64,000 nt of DNA from Arthrobacter sp. SLBN-83 (GCF_006715285.1 NZ_VFMX01000001.1:2356001-2420000), one strand, 5' to 3'; positions 51,266 to 60,867 are shown, counted from the first letter of the stretch. A program made the numbers and translations. The notes: a model not told the origin generated them from the sequence alone.

Positions 51266-51462
51266 CAGTTACAGGTGCGGTGGGTTCCTAGAAACCTATT
51301 GGGCTGCCGGGGCAGGGGCACGAGTAGCCGGTACTCTACTTTTTCGCCCGGGCTGCGAAGGTACCTGCTTGACTTTTCATCCTCATGGAAGTGGAACGGC
51401 GGCAAGTGGGCTACGATGGCTTTGTTAGACAGCCAAGCAAGTAGGATATCGAAGGAATTCGC

Positions 51463-51981
51463 ATGAACCCGCATGGTGCAAGCGAAGGCCACTGGTACCC
51501 ACTCGTTGAGGGGACCCAGCCCAGAGCCGTTGACGTGATCAACGCTCTCCGGGAGTTCCGGACATCTGAAAGTGCCATGAGAAGGCGTACCCGTTCCTCC
51601 TTGGCGATGGGGGAGACCGACCTCCTGGCGCTGCGCTACCTAATCGACGCGGAGTCTGCCGGCATCGGAATCCGGCCCACGGAACTCGCCGCCCGCCTGG
51701 GCATAACTTCAGCGTCGATGACCAGCCTCGTGGACCGGTTGGTGGCCAGCGGCTATGTAACGCGCGAACCCCATCCCACCGACCGGCGCGCCGTGATTCT
51801 CAGGCCCACCCCCGGCGCTGACGAAGAGGTACGGCACAACCTCAACCAGATGCACAAGCGCATGCTGGAGGCCGCCGAATCACTGTCTCCCGAGGAAATC
51901 AAGGCGGTGATGCACTTCCTGGAGCGGATGCGGGAAGCCATGGACACACTCAATGCCAAGCCCGACGTTCCCACCCGGTAG
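51463..51981 (+). CDS. MarR-family transcriptional regulator
   Basis: 172 residues. Winged helix LLALRYLIDAESAGIGIRPTELAARLGITSASMTSLVDRLVASGYVTREPHPTDRRAVILRPT. Upstream is GTTAGACAGCCAAG, which resembles GTTAGACTAGC before the next gene, so the two may be controlled by the same site. Ligand unknown. Confidence 0.88.
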   Translation: MNPHGASEGHWYPLVEGTQPRAVDVINALREFRTSESAMRRRTRSSLAMGETDLLALRYLIDAESAGIGIRPTELAARLGITSASMTSLVDRLVASGYVTREPHPTDRRAVILRPTPGADEEVRHNLNQMHKRMLEAAESLSPEEIKAVMHFLERMREAMDTLNAKPDVPTR

Positions 51982-52043
51982 ACAAGATGAGAATCCTAGT
52001 TAGACTAGCTACATACTTGTTTATCAATTGAATGGTGGACCGA

Positions 52044-52550
52044 ATGACTGCAGTACTTGAACCTCAGGCACCGGGACAGTCGACCTTCATCGAGAACCGT
52101 GGTGAACGTCTGCAGGAGTCCGCGGTGCCCATTGTCCTGGACCAGCCAACGGGACTGCCGGGCTCTTCCTTTGCCGCGGAGCAGCGATCAGGAAGTGGCA
52201 TGGATGATCCGGCTGCCCCATTCCACTGCGGCGTCGCAATGATGTCCACCCCGGTGCCCGTACCGTCCTTGAGTTGGGCCTCCACGGAACTTGACTCCAA
52301 GGAGTGGACCTGCGCGTGCGGCTTCAGGATGGACGTGGGCATCACCGCCGATTCCATGGAGGCCGTGCGGCTCGAATCGGCCATGCTGGAAAGCCTGCAG
52401 TGGGAGATGGACGCAGCGCAGGAACGCTTCGAAAACGCGGTGCGTGCCGCTTCCCGGCTGGGCGCGGCGCCGGAGGCTCTTGGCAAGGCTGCCGGCCTCA
52501 CCCCCGAGGAACTCCAGGAGATCCTGTCCGGCGGCGTTCAACTGCTCTGA
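52044..52550 (+). CDS. Hypothetical protein with a CxC motif
   Basis: 168 residues from ATG 52044 (or ATG 52032). N-terminal half Pro/Ser-rich; FHCGVAMM near residue 57, WTCACGFRMDVG near 85 (possible metal site), then a predicted helical end SAMLESLQWEMDAAQERFENAVRAA and LTPEELQEILSGG. No family recognised. Lies downstream of MarR, with its own AT-rich promoter region, and is likely regulated by it. Confidence 0.6.
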   Translation: MTAVLEPQAPGQSTFIENRGERLQESAVPIVLDQPTGLPGSSFAAEQRSGSGMDDPAAPFHCGVAMMSTPVPVPSLSWASTELDSKEWTCACGFRMDVGITADSMEAVRLESAMLESLQWEMDAAQERFENAVRAASRLGAAPEALGKAAGLTPEELQEILSGGVQLL

Positions 52551-52584
52551 CGCCTGGTTAACGGCTAACAAAAGCTCCGCAGAC

Positions 52585-52630
52585 CCCGAAGCGCAGCCAT
52601 CCGTCTGTTCAGATGCAGCTGCGCTTCGGG
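52585..52630. terminator. Hairpin between convergent genes
   Basis: 13-bp arms CCCGAAGCGCAGC (52585-52597) and complement (52618-52630). Lies between the rightward gene ending at 52550 and the leftward gene ending at 52708. No long T tract, so perhaps bidirectional and weak. Confidence 0.55.
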
Positions 52631-52707
52631 TCGTTGGGAGCGGTAAAGCGAAATAAGGGCCGGCCGGCTCTGGCCCGAAAGGTGGGCGCGGCGAGCAGCC
52701 GGATGGT

Positions 52708-53031
52708 TTATGCGGCCAGGCGAACTGCCCTGGGACGCGGATGTCGCCGCTGGGCCAGCACGCTGATGGTGCAGGGCGCCTGGTCCGGATCGATCTTCGC
52801 GGGCAGGTGCCGGGTTTCGGAGGCGGTACGGAGCATGTCCAGCGCCTCCTCATCAACCAGGGCACTGGATACGTCGAGCTCCAGGTCCAGGCCTCCCTTG
52901 AGGGAGTTGGCACGCTTCGCCACTACATAGAGGGCGTTGACGCTGTGGATGGTGATATGCCCCTTTGCAATCACTTGGGCCTTGCTGTGGTCCAGATCCA
53001 CCCGGACTACGATGTTCAGCTTAGAGTTCAA
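52708..53031 (-). CDS. STAS-like hypothetical protein
   Basis: 107 residues. NIVVRVDLDHSKAQVIAKGHITIHSVNALYVVAKRANSLKGGLDLELDVSSALVDEEALDMLRTASE alternates strands and helices in the order of STAS/anti-anti-sigma proteins, but the phosphorylatable Ser/Thr motif is not obvious. Arg-rich tail. Function unknown. Confidence 0.55.
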   Translation of the reverse strand: MNSKLNIVVRVDLDHSKAQVIAKGHITIHSVNALYVVAKRANSLKGGLDLELDVSSALVDEEALDMLRTASETRHLPAKIDPDQAPCTISVLAQRRHPRPRAVRLAA

Positions 53032-53187
53032 GTTGTAAAGCCTTCCCCGGCATTGGCTGCGACGCTGCAGCTTCTTGCATGGCCTGTTTGCTTAAGCCTC
53101 AACTAGATTAGGCAACCAATGTGACGAGCGCAACACAGTGACGTTTATTACACCGCATGTAGTTTCCTATCAGTTTGAGGAGCACCC

Positions 53188-53622
53188 ATGAGTACCGATC
53201 CCGCCGGCAAGCCTTCCGTCCTCTTTGTCTGTGTCCACAACGCAGGCCGTTCCCAGATGGCGGCCGCTTTCCTGGCCTCCCTGTCCCGGGGAGCGGTGGA
53301 GGTGCGTTCCGCAGGCTCCCAACCCGCGGAGAAGGTGAACCCGGCTGCAGCTGAGGCCATGGCTGAGGTGGGCATCGACCTCTCCGCGGAGGTTCCGAAG
53401 ATGCTAACCACCGAGGCAGTGAAAGAATCGGACGTGGTGATCACCATGGGGTGTGGTGACGAGTGTCCGGTGTTCCCGGGCAAGCGTTACGAGGACTGGG
53501 AACTGGAGGATCCAGCCGGCAAGGGCGTTGACTCCGTTCGTCCCATCCGTGATGAGATCAAGGCACGCATCGAAAAACTGATCACCGAACTCCTGCCCGC
53601 GCAGCACGCGGACGCCCAGTAG
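53188..53622 (+). CDS. arsC: Arsenate reductase, low-molecular-weight phosphatase fold
   Basis: Reduces arsenate to arsenite. 144 residues. P-loop [16 protein letters not shown] holds the nucleophile Cys (CxxNxxRS), and [25 protein letters not shown] carries the later cysteines and DP motif of the actinobacterial enzymes, which use mycothiol or thioredoxin. A thioredoxin reductase follows after 22 bp, suggesting the electron source. No arsR or pump in the window. Confidence 0.92.
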   Translation: MSTDPAGKPSVLFVCVHNAGRSQMAAAFLASLSRGAVEVRSAGSQPAEKVNPAAAEAMAEVGIDLSAEVPKMLTTEAVKESDVVITMGCGDECPVFPGKRYEDWELEDPAGKGVDSVRPIRDEIKARIEKLITELLPAQHADAQ

Positions 53623-53644
53623 TACCGCCACCGAAGGACAAGCA

Positions 53645-54622
53645 ATGAGCAAAGAACAGCTGATCATCATCGGCTCCGGCCCCTCCGGCTACACCGCCGC
53701 CATCTACGCCGCCCGCGCCGGCCTGAACCCCCTGGTCCTGGCCGGGTCCGTCACCGCCGGTGGCGCGCTGATGAACACCACCGAGGTGGAAAACTTCCCC
53801 GGCTTCCCCGGTGGCGTCCAGGGCCCGGAGTTGATGGACGGGCTGCAGCAGCAGGCGGAAAAGTTCGGCGCGCGCATTGAGTACGACGACGCCACGTCCG
53901 TTGACCTCAAAGGTCCGGTCAAGCGCGTGGTCACCGGCGGCGGGGAGACTTATGAGGCAAAGGCCGTCATCCTGGCCACCGGCTCTGCCTACAAGGAACT
54001 CGGCCTGCCGGAGGAGAAGAAGTTCAGCGGCCACGGTGTTTCCTGGTGCGCCACCTGCGACGGATTCTTCTTCCGCGAACAGGACATCATCGTGGTGGGC
54101 GGCGGTGACTCCGCCATGGAGGAAGCAACTTTCCTGACCCGCTTCGGAAAATCCGTGACCGTCGTCGTGCGCAAGGGCGAACTCCGGGCCTCCCGCATCA
54201 TGGCCCAGCGCGCCAAGGACAACCCCAAGATCAGCTTTGCCTGGAACTCGGCCGTCACGGCCATCCACGGCGACGGCAAGGTCACCGGCGTTACCCTCAC
54301 GGACACCCGCACCGGGGAAACCCGGCAGCAGGACGCCACGGGCATCTTCGTGGCCATCGGGCACCTGCCGCGCACGGACCTCGTGGCCGGCCAGGTGGAC
54401 CTGGACGAGGAAGGGTACATCAAGGTGGACTCGCCCACCACGTGCACCAACCTGCCCGGCGTCTTTGCCTGCGGCGACGCCGTGGACCACCGCTACCGCC
54501 AGGCCATCACCGCCGCCGGCACCGGCTGCGCCGCGGCCCTGGACGCCGAGCGCTTCCTCGCCGCGCTGGAGGACGCCGCCAGCATCGCCACCGCGCTGGT
54601 CGAGGAGCCGACGCACAGCTAA
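53645..54622 (+). CDS. trxB: Thioredoxin-disulfide reductase
   Basis: 325 residues: FAD site [20 protein letters not shown], redox centre [12 protein letters not shown] near residue 136, NADPH site [19 protein letters not shown] and C-terminal [34 protein letters not shown]. All family features are present. Operon with arsC. The thioredoxin gene itself is not nearby. Confidence 0.95.
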   Translation: MSKEQLIIIGSGPSGYTAAIYAARAGLNPLVLAGSVTAGGALMNTTEVENFPGFPGGVQGPELMDGLQQQAEKFGARIEYDDATSVDLKGPVKRVVTGGGETYEAKAVILATGSAYKELGLPEEKKFSGHGVSWCATCDGFFFREQDIIVVGGGDSAMEEATFLTRFGKSVTVVVRKGELRASRIMAQRAKDNPKISFAWNSAVTAIHGDGKVTGVTLTDTRTGETRQQDATGIFVAIGHLPRTDLVAGQVDLDEEGYIKVDSPTTCTNLPGVFACGDAVDHRYRQAITAAGTGCAAALDAERFLAALEDAASIATALVEEPTHS

Positions 54623-54635
54623 GTTGTGGATTGGC

Positions 54636-54677
54636 GGGAAAGGCTCCCTGGGTCAGACGACTTCGGGGAGCCTTCCC
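54636..54677 (+). terminator. Terminator of the arsC-trxB operon
   Basis: GGGAAAGGCTCCC (54636-54648) with GGGAGCCTTCCC (54666-54677), one bulged base, followed by GTTAATACT. It overlaps the stop end of the leftward gene at 54653. Confidence 0.65.
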
Positions 54678-54994
54678 GTTAATACTGATACGGGAGCGGC
54701 TGACCAGCGCTCGCGTTCCGGCTCGTAGGAGACCACCATGGACACGTCGTTGCCGCGCGCCTCGTCGATGGCCAGTAGCAGGGCGTCCTCCATGTGCCTG
54801 GCATATTCCAGCCGCTCGGGCAGGGAGCCCTGCAACCCGCCGTCGTCAATCAGCGCGTGGCTCTTGCCGTCAACAATGACCTTCAATGAATACCCGCGGT
54901 CCTCCTGCCTGGACCCGCGGGTGGATGTAATCTCTGTGACTCGATCGGCCCGGACCAGCCCGTTGCCCAGCGTGCGGATCCACACTTCGCCCAT
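54653..54994 (-). CDS. Hypothetical protein
   Basis: 113 residues. WIRTLGNGLVRADRVTEITSTRG and YSLKVIVDGKSHALIDDG read as beta strands, then a helix ERLEYARHMEDALLLAIDEARG and a strand VSMVVSYEPERERW. No family recognised and no signal or membrane helix. Its own promoter lies in 54995-55191. Confidence 0.65.
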   Translation of the reverse strand: MGEVWIRTLGNGLVRADRVTEITSTRGSRQEDRGYSLKVIVDGKSHALIDDGGLQGSLPERLEYARHMEDALLLAIDEARGNDVSMVVSYEPERERWSAAPVSVLTGRLPEVV

Positions 54995-55191
54995 GAAATG
55001 ACCTCCCCTTGGCTGTGGGCGCAGACCACCAGCGCCCCATAGGGCGAACAGTACTCTTTACCGGCATCTTTGTGACCCCTGTACTTTTCCGGGATCTGCT
55101 GGGCGGAATATGACATGTCCTTTTCATCCTGGTCGGTTAGGGTGGGTGCCGATAAACCGCCGGTGCGCGCACCTGACCTTGGGAGGAATGT

Positions 55192-55806
55192 ATGTGGTCA
55201 AAGCTTGATACGTATCTTTATCCGCTGCAGCCCTCCGCGGAGTGTCCATCCGGGACCTTCAAAGTGCACGTCCCTTCCGGGAAAATGGAGTGGTCGGAGG
55301 GCATGTACGGCATCCACGGGCTCAAACAGGGTGAGGTGGTACCCACCTTCGAATTGTTCATGGCGCACAAGCACCCGCTGGACCGGGAGGCCGTGCTCGC
55401 ACTCTGGGCGGACCTCCTGAAAGGCGGCGGCCAGGGGGCCCTGCTGCACCGGGTCATTGACGTCCGCGGCAAGGAACGGCGCGTTTTTTCCGCCATCCAG
55501 GCTGTCGCGGAGCCCTCCGGACAGGTGGACTACGTCCGCGGCTTCATGGTGGACGTGACCCAGAGCCTGCGCATCGAATCCCAGCATGCGGCCGAGGAGG
55601 CCATCGAGGGAGCCTATGGGCATAAGGCCCTGATTGAACAGGCCAAGGGCATTGTTATGGCCTTGCAGGGCGTCGACGGCCCTGCCGCGTTTCAGCTCCT
55701 GGCCACCAGGAGCCAGCACGCCAACACCAAGCTGCACATTGTGGCAGAAGAACTGGTGAACGCGGCAGCGAACGGCAAGGCCGCCGAAGTCCTGGCCGGT
55801 TACTGA
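55192..55806 (+). CDS. PAS-ANTAR regulator
   Basis: 204 residues. A PAS_3-like sensor at 10-125 (GKMEWSEGMYGIHGLKQGEVVPTFELFMAHKHPLDREAV, ...RVIDVRGKERRVFS), then an ANTAR domain with AYGHKALIEQAKGIVMALQGVDGPAAFQLLATRSQHANTKLHIVAEELV at 142-195. RNA-binding antiterminator-type regulator. Confidence 0.88.
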   Translation: MWSKLDTYLYPLQPSAECPSGTFKVHVPSGKMEWSEGMYGIHGLKQGEVVPTFELFMAHKHPLDREAVLALWADLLKGGGQGALLHRVIDVRGKERRVFSAIQAVAEPSGQVDYVRGFMVDVTQSLRIESQHAAEEAIEGAYGHKALIEQAKGIVMALQGVDGPAAFQLLATRSQHANTKLHIVAEELVNAAANGKAAEVLAGY

Positions 55807-55813
55807 CCTCCCG

Positions 55814-56215
55814 CTAACCCATTACCTGCTGGTTGACCCACCGTTCCAAAGGCGGCACCAGCAGCAATACCGCGACGCCGGCCACCATCAGGACGTGAAC
55901 GAACACATTCCAAGTAGTGGTCCCCACCGTCTCGCCTCCGCCCGTCGCGGCCACCCAGAACGGCACCAAGGTGATCAGCCCCAACGCCGCAGAGGCCAGG
56001 GCTGCGTACTCCCACCAGCTCCACCGGGCGAACAGTCCCCACGTGGCCACCAGGAATCCCAACACGGTCAGCAGCGACAGCACCATGGTGACGGCCCACC
56101 AGACGCCGGAGGTGTTGACCCCTTTACTGGCGAACGTGGGCGTCAACCACAGCCAGCTGCTCCCAGCCATCAGGAGGGCGATCCCGCCAAGGGTGCGAAG
56201 AGTGAACACTGCCAA
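55814..56215 (-). CDS. Small integral membrane protein
   Basis: 133 residues with four hydrophobic helices: GIALLMAGSSWLWLTPTF, GVWWAVTMVLSLLTVLGFLVATWGLF, YAALASAALGLITLVPFWVA and VFVHVLMVAGVAVLLLVPPL. Function unknown; no conserved catalytic motif seen. Confidence 0.7.
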   Translation of the reverse strand: MAVFTLRTLGGIALLMAGSSWLWLTPTFASKGVNTSGVWWAVTMVLSLLTVLGFLVATWGLFARWSWWEYAALASAALGLITLVPFWVAATGGGETVGTTTWNVFVHVLMVAGVAVLLLVPPLERWVNQQVMG

Positions 56216-56396
56216 CCACTTCCTTCAAAAAGGCTCCATGTCCAAATAGGCTCCGTGCTGCCGGCACCGCCGGAACAGTGCCGAACGGCCTGCCGTCCCC
56301 TGTGGGCGGTGTCCCCGGGCACTTCACCGGGCACTTCCGGCGTCGGGGGACCTTCGGCACTTTTTGCCGCGGGTGTTCATACGGGACGCTGTTGGC

Positions 56397-56828
56397 ATGG
56401 CGGCCAGGACTACCACCAGCCGGAGCGGCAACGTTGGCTCCGCCGTGATCAACGCCCTGCTGCTCTGGGGGATCAACATCTGGCCGGGCTGGCAGGTGGT
56501 GCCTTTCCTAACCGGTGACATGACGCGCGTCCTTGGCCTCGTCAATGCATCCCTGATCGCGGGCATCATCGTGAACGTGGTCTGCGCGGTGATCCATGCC
56601 CGGGCACTTCTTTCGCTGGGGAACATCGTGGTCATGGGCATCGGGGTGGCGGCCATGCTGCGGATGTGGGAGGTCTTCCCTTTCGATTTCGGCACCAGCT
56701 GGTCCGGTTGGCCGGTGGTGGTGCGGGTGCTCCTGGTGCTTGGCATTGTGGGATCGATCATTGGCGCCATTGTCGAGGTTGTGAACTTCTTCCGGGCGCT
56801 GGCGGGATTCGAGCCGCGCGCCCGGTGA
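56397..56828 (+). CDS. Small integral membrane protein
   Basis: 143 residues from ATG 56397. Four helices: VINALLLWGINIWPGWQVVPFL, VLGLVNASLIAGIIVNVVCAVI, LLSLGNIVVMGIGVAAMLRMW and VVVRVLLVLGIVGSIIGAIVEVV. Function unknown. The upstream TTG reading to 56364 is less likely. Confidence 0.65.
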   Translation: MAARTTTSRSGNVGSAVINALLLWGINIWPGWQVVPFLTGDMTRVLGLVNASLIAGIIVNVVCAVIHARALLSLGNIVVMGIGVAAMLRMWEVFPFDFGTSWSGWPVVVRVLLVLGIVGSIIGAIVEVVNFFRALAGFEPRAR

Positions 56829-56852
56829 ACCCGTGCCCGGAGAAACGGAGCC

Positions 56853-57593
56853 TCAGTCGAAGTGCGTAATGACGTTGGGATCCTTGCCCACCGACGCCAC
56901 GAGCAGGGCCGCCACATCCCGAAGCTTGCGGTTGCGGGTGTTGGAGGCGCTCCGCAGGACCTTGATGGCAGTTTCCTGGTTGCAGTTGTTCTGGGCCATG
57001 ATGATTCCCGTTGCCAGGTCGATGATGGTCCGTGACTCCAGTGCTGCGGCCAGGTTGTCCCGGTCTTCTGTCAGTTGGGCCAGGCGCACGGCAAGCCGCA
57101 GCGCCTTGGACGCCTGGCCTGCGTGCACCTCCGCCTTGTGGATCGCTTCGTCGCTGAACGCATGCGTTTGGGCCGCGTAAAGATTCAGCGCTGCACTTGC
57201 CTCCCCTTCCAGCGGGAGCGGAACGGAGAGGATTGAGCGGATGCCTTCAGACCAGGCCGTGGCGCAGTAGTGGGGCCAGCGGCTCTCCTCATGGAGCGTG
57301 GGGACATAGACGGTGTCCAGGTCCCGCAGGGCGGTCAGGCATGGCCCATCGCCGTAGGCATACTGCAACTCATCCATGGCCTTGACCCGGGGGTGGCTGG
57401 TGGCAACCGTGGCCGGTTTCTTCTTCCGAACCATGGTGACGCCGCACAGCAGCCTGGTGTGGACGGACAGCGCTGCGGCAGAGAGGGTCACGAGTTCATG
57501 GAGGAGTTCGGCCATGTCCGGTGTCTTCAGGACAAGGTCCTGTAGACGCTCCACGACCCCTTCCTCGCCGGGAGCGCCGTGCTTTCCCGCCAT
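56853..57593 (-). CDS. GAF-ANTAR regulator
   Basis: 246 residues. GAF at 30-160 (MVRKKKPATVATSHPRVKAMDELQYAYGDGPCLTALRDLDTVYVP and LPLEGEASAALNLYA), ANTAR at 180-240 with DRDNLAAALESRTIIDLATGIIMAQNNCNQETAIKVLRSASNTRNRKLRDVAALLV. Closely similar to the protein at 41444-42181. Confidence 0.9.
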   Translation of the reverse strand: MAGKHGAPGEEGVVERLQDLVLKTPDMAELLHELVTLSAAALSVHTRLLCGVTMVRKKKPATVATSHPRVKAMDELQYAYGDGPCLTALRDLDTVYVPTLHEESRWPHYCATAWSEGIRSILSVPLPLEGEASAALNLYAAQTHAFSDEAIHKAEVHAGQASKALRLAVRLAQLTEDRDNLAAALESRTIIDLATGIIMAQNNCNQETAIKVLRSASNTRNRKLRDVAALLVASVGKDPNVITHFD

Positions 57594-57715
57594 GCGGCAT
57601 CACCCCAATGTGCTGCTTAGGGCGATTCTAGGGTGCAGGGCGGCGGACGGACCCCCGTAGCGGACCCCCTTTCCAATGCAGGGGGACCACATCGGACGGC
57701 CATAGGATAAATCTG

Positions 57716-58936
57716 ATGACTTCCCCGGATGACCCTGAGCCCTTCAGCCTGCGCAGTATCGCGGTTGCCGCTTTCGGCCCCACACTGCTTTTCGGAATCG
57801 GGCAAGGTGCCATCCTGCCGGTGGTGGCGTTGTCCGCCCGCGAACTGGGCGCTTCGGTGGCGGTGGCGGCCCTGATCGTCACCCTGATCGGGCTGGGGTC
57901 CTGGTTCTTCAACCTGCCGGCGTCCCTGGTGACCCTACGCTTCGGTGAGCGCTGGTCGATCGTGGGCGCCGCCGTCGCCGCCGGCCTGGCGCTGGCAGCA
58001 GCAGCCGCCTCCTCCACCCTTGCCGTAAACGGACTGTGGCTGCTCGCGGTGGCGATGGCCGTCGTCGGGATGTCCGGGGCGGTGTTTGGCCTGGCCCGGC
58101 AGAAATACCTCACCGAGGCCGTGCCTGTGGCGTTCCGCGCCCGGGCGCTGTCCACGCTGGGCGGCGTGAACCGGATCGGCGTATTCATCGGCCCGTTCGC
58201 GGGGGCCGCGGTGATGCAGTTCCTCGGCCTCGCCGGTGCCTACTGGGTGGGCGTGGTGGCCATGGCGGCCGCCGCGCTGCTGTCGCTCACCATCCCGGAC
58301 CTGACGACGCCGGAGGTCCACTCAGGAGGTGACCCCGGCACCCAGCCCACGCTCCGGAGCGTGGCGGTCTCGCACGCGGGCGTGTTCCTTTCGCTGGGCG
58401 TGGGCATCCTGCTGCTCAGTGCGCTGCGGTCCTCCCGCCAGGTGGTGATTCCGCTCTGGTCCGACCACCTGGGCATGGACGCCACCTCGGCGTCCCTTAT
58501 CTACGGATTGTCAGGCGCAATCGACATGCTGGTGTTCTATCCCGCCGGGAAACTGATGGATCGCAAGGGCCGGCAGTGGGTGGCCATCCCGTCCACGCTG
58601 CTCATGGGAACCGCGCTGCTCCTGATCCCGCTCACCGGCTCCTTTGTGGGACTGCTGCTGGCGGCGCTGCTGATCGGCTTCGGCAACGGCATCAGCTCCG
58701 GGCTGGTGATGACCCTTGGCGCCGACTTCTCGCCGGACCGCGGCCGGGGCCAGTTCCTGGGCCTCTGGCGGTTCATGGCTGACGCCGGATCCACCGGCGG
58801 CCCTGTCCTCCTCTCCGGGGTGACCGCGCTCGCCTCCCTGGGCCCGGGGATCTCAGCCACCGGCATCCTGGGGTTTGCGGCGGCAGCCGTGTTCGCCGTC
58901 GTGATTCCCCGCCTGAAGCACCGCCGCAACTACTGA
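57716..58936 (+). CDS. Major facilitator superfamily transporter
   Basis: 406 residues, about twelve helices. MFS features include LFGIGQGAILPVVALSARELGASVAVAALIV, the loop RFGERWSIVGAAV and a later AGKLMDRKGRQWVAIPS. N-terminal charged start MTSPDDPEPFSLRSI. Substrate unknown. It precedes the lipase-like gene by 57 bp. Confidence 0.85.
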   Translation: MTSPDDPEPFSLRSIAVAAFGPTLLFGIGQGAILPVVALSARELGASVAVAALIVTLIGLGSWFFNLPASLVTLRFGERWSIVGAAVAAGLALAAAAASSTLAVNGLWLLAVAMAVVGMSGAVFGLARQKYLTEAVPVAFRARALSTLGGVNRIGVFIGPFAGAAVMQFLGLAGAYWVGVVAMAAAALLSLTIPDLTTPEVHSGGDPGTQPTLRSVAVSHAGVFLSLGVGILLLSALRSSRQVVIPLWSDHLGMDATSASLIYGLSGAIDMLVFYPAGKLMDRKGRQWVAIPSTLLMGTALLLIPLTGSFVGLLLAALLIGFGNGISSGLVMTLGADFSPDRGRGQFLGLWRFMADAGSTGGPVLLSGVTALASLGPGISATGILGFAAAAVFAVVIPRLKHRRNY

Positions 58937-58993
58937 GGCGTGTTTGCCGGCCCGTTTGGTGGGTACCGCGGCCGGCGCGGTTATTCTCGACAC

Positions 58994-59695
58994 ATGAGTG
59001 ATCCCGGCGCCGCTGCCCGCATCAGTCCACTGCAGAAGGCTGCGTGGTGGGCGCAGGACTATGTGTACGCCGCGGGCTGGCAGGTGCGCGGGTTCCTGTC
59101 GCGCGTGCAGCCGGCCTCCTTCCGCACCGGGACCCGTGCGCCTGTGGTGATCATCCCCGGGGTGTACGAAAACTGGCAGTTCATGATGCCGGTCATCCAG
59201 GCCATCCACGACGCCGGTCATCCCGTCCACGTGGTCACCGTGCTCCAGCGCAACAAACTGAAGGTGCCGGAGGCCGCCAAGCTCGTGGCCCAGCACCTGG
59301 AGGAGGCCGGCCTGCGCGGCGCGATCCTGGTAGCGCACAGCAAGGGCGGGCTGATCGGCAAGTACACCATGCTGTCCCTGGACCCCGAGCACCGGATCGA
59401 CCGGATGATCTCCGTGTGCGCACCATTTTCCGGCTCGCGCTATGCCCGGTACATGCTGCTGCCCAGCCTGCGGATCTTCTCGCCGCGGAATGCCCTGACC
59501 CTGCAGATGTCCCGGGAGCTGGCCATCAACAGCCGCATCACGTCCATCTACGGGCCGTTCGATCCGCACATTCCGGAGGGGAGCGTCCTGCCCGGGGCCA
59601 CCAACATCGAACTGCCGGTAGCCGGGCACTTCAAGATCCTGGGCGATCCCGGAACCGCCCGCATCATTGTGGAGCAGCTGAACCTTCCTGCCTGA
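58994..59695 (+). CDS. Alpha/beta-hydrolase, lipase-like
   Basis: 233 residues from ATG 58994. The oxyanion region VIIPGVYENWQFMMPVIQAI, nucleophile elbow VAHSKGGLIGKY (AHSKGG), and a C-terminal VAGHFKI containing the catalytic His. Probable cytoplasmic esterase or lipase. The gene's end overlaps the convergent flavin monooxygenase by 32 bp. Confidence 0.85.
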   Translation: MSDPGAAARISPLQKAAWWAQDYVYAAGWQVRGFLSRVQPASFRTGTRAPVVIIPGVYENWQFMMPVIQAIHDAGHPVHVVTVLQRNKLKVPEAAKLVAQHLEEAGLRGAILVAHSKGGLIGKYTMLSLDPEHRIDRMISVCAPFSGSRYARYMLLPSLRIFSPRNALTLQMSRELAINSRITSIYGPFDPHIPEGSVLPGATNIELPVAGHFKILGDPGTARIIVEQLNLPA

Positions 59696-60791
59696 GGTTG
59701 TGCTGTGGCTGTGGCGCTGCTGCCTGTGGCGCGCGTGCAGCTATGTGCCGGGCGATGAAGGCCGCATCCGTGCCCACCCCGTGGACCATGGACGAGGACA
59801 ACGACCGCTGGAAGGTGGCGCCCAGGAAATAGAGTCCCGCCTGTGATTTGGCCACCCCGCGGTCCTGTTCCGGTTCGCCGTCCGGGCCGAACACTGGGAG
59901 GTGGATCCACTCCAGGTCCGGGCGGAACCCGGTGCACCAAATGATGTTGGCTACCTCGAGTGCCCGGCCATCCGAGAGCGTGGGCTGCCCGTCCCTGGTT
60001 TCCTCGGTCCTGGGAACGCGTTCGACGCCGGCACGCACCAAGTCCCGGTTCTTCACCCTGACCAGGGGCCCGCTGTGTGCAAGGATTTGCGGGCGGGCCT
60101 TCCGGCCGGCAGGCGTGTTGAGGTTCAGGACGTGGGAAAACGCGAAGAAGACGGCGAGGGTGAGGGGGCGGGTGGCGAAGGCGTCGATGCTCCACGGGAT
60201 TTCGCCGGGATGCCTGCCGGAGAGGTACGTCCTCCGGGTTGGGGCCAGCTCCAGGGCGATGTCCGCGCCGGAGTTGCCCGCGCCAACCACCAGGACGGGG
60301 CCCGGCGCGAGGTCCTTCTGGTTTTTGTAGGTTCCCGCCGTGAGCTGCTTGATCTGCGGGCTGAGTTGTCCTGCGAATGCCGGCACCTTGGGCTTCCGGT
60401 CCCAGCCCGGGGCGACCACCACGTTGCCGGCCTCTAGGCGCTGGTTGTTAGTTTCGATGACGAAGCTCAGGCCGTTGTGGCTGAGGCCGGTGACCCGGAT
60501 GTTGTTCCGGACCGGCAGCGCGAAGTGGTCCGCATAGCCGCTGAGGTACTCGGCGAATTCTTCCCGCGACGGGTAGGACCAGGGCGGGGCCGGGTAACGG
60601 CTGCCGGGAAGGGCGTCGTACCGGGCGGGGGTGAACAGTCGAAGCGAGTCCCAGCGGGTGCGCCAGCTGTCGCCGGTCCTCGTGTTCTCGTCGAGGATGA
60701 CGAAGGGACGCTTCAGGCGGGACAGGTGGTAGCCCATGGCCAATCCGGCCTGGCCCCCGCCGACCACTATGGTGTCGAAGTGCTCTGACAT
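59664..60791 (-). CDS. Flavin-dependent monooxygenase (YUC/FMO-like)
   Basis: 375 residues from ATG 60791. FAD-binding TIVVGGGQAGLAMGYHLSRL, the FMO-type motif SLRLFTPARYDALPGSRYP, NADPH-binding VLVVGAGNSGADIALELA and a late WCTGFRPDL. It resembles CzcO-type and YUC-like monooxygenases, which oxygenate carbonyl or N-containing compounds. It is the sole target of the divergent TetR at 60908 by position. Confidence 0.88.
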   Translation of the reverse strand: MSEHFDTIVVGGGQAGLAMGYHLSRLKRPFVILDENTRTGDSWRTRWDSLRLFTPARYDALPGSRYPAPPWSYPSREEFAEYLSGYADHFALPVRNNIRVTGLSHNGLSFVIETNNQRLEAGNVVVAPGWDRKPKVPAFAGQLSPQIKQLTAGTYKNQKDLAPGPVLVVGAGNSGADIALELAPTRRTYLSGRHPGEIPWSIDAFATRPLTLAVFFAFSHVLNLNTPAGRKARPQILAHSGPLVRVKNRDLVRAGVERVPRTEETRDGQPTLSDGRALEVANIIWCTGFRPDLEWIHLPVFGPDGEPEQDRGVAKSQAGLYFLGATFQRSLSSSMVHGVGTDAAFIARHIAARAPQAAAPQPQHNLRQEGSAAPQ

Positions 60792-60867
60792 GATGCCCTG
60801 CCCTTCCACCCCTGTGCCGCTTCCTTGCGATGGGCTCTCAGCGGCCCGGGGCTTCCTGCTAGAATTC

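Noticed and set aside
54883-55116. 77-residue minus-strand ORF overlapping the start of the 54653 gene
   Set aside because: Overlaps the start and upstream region of a better supported gene; no domain or ribosome site.
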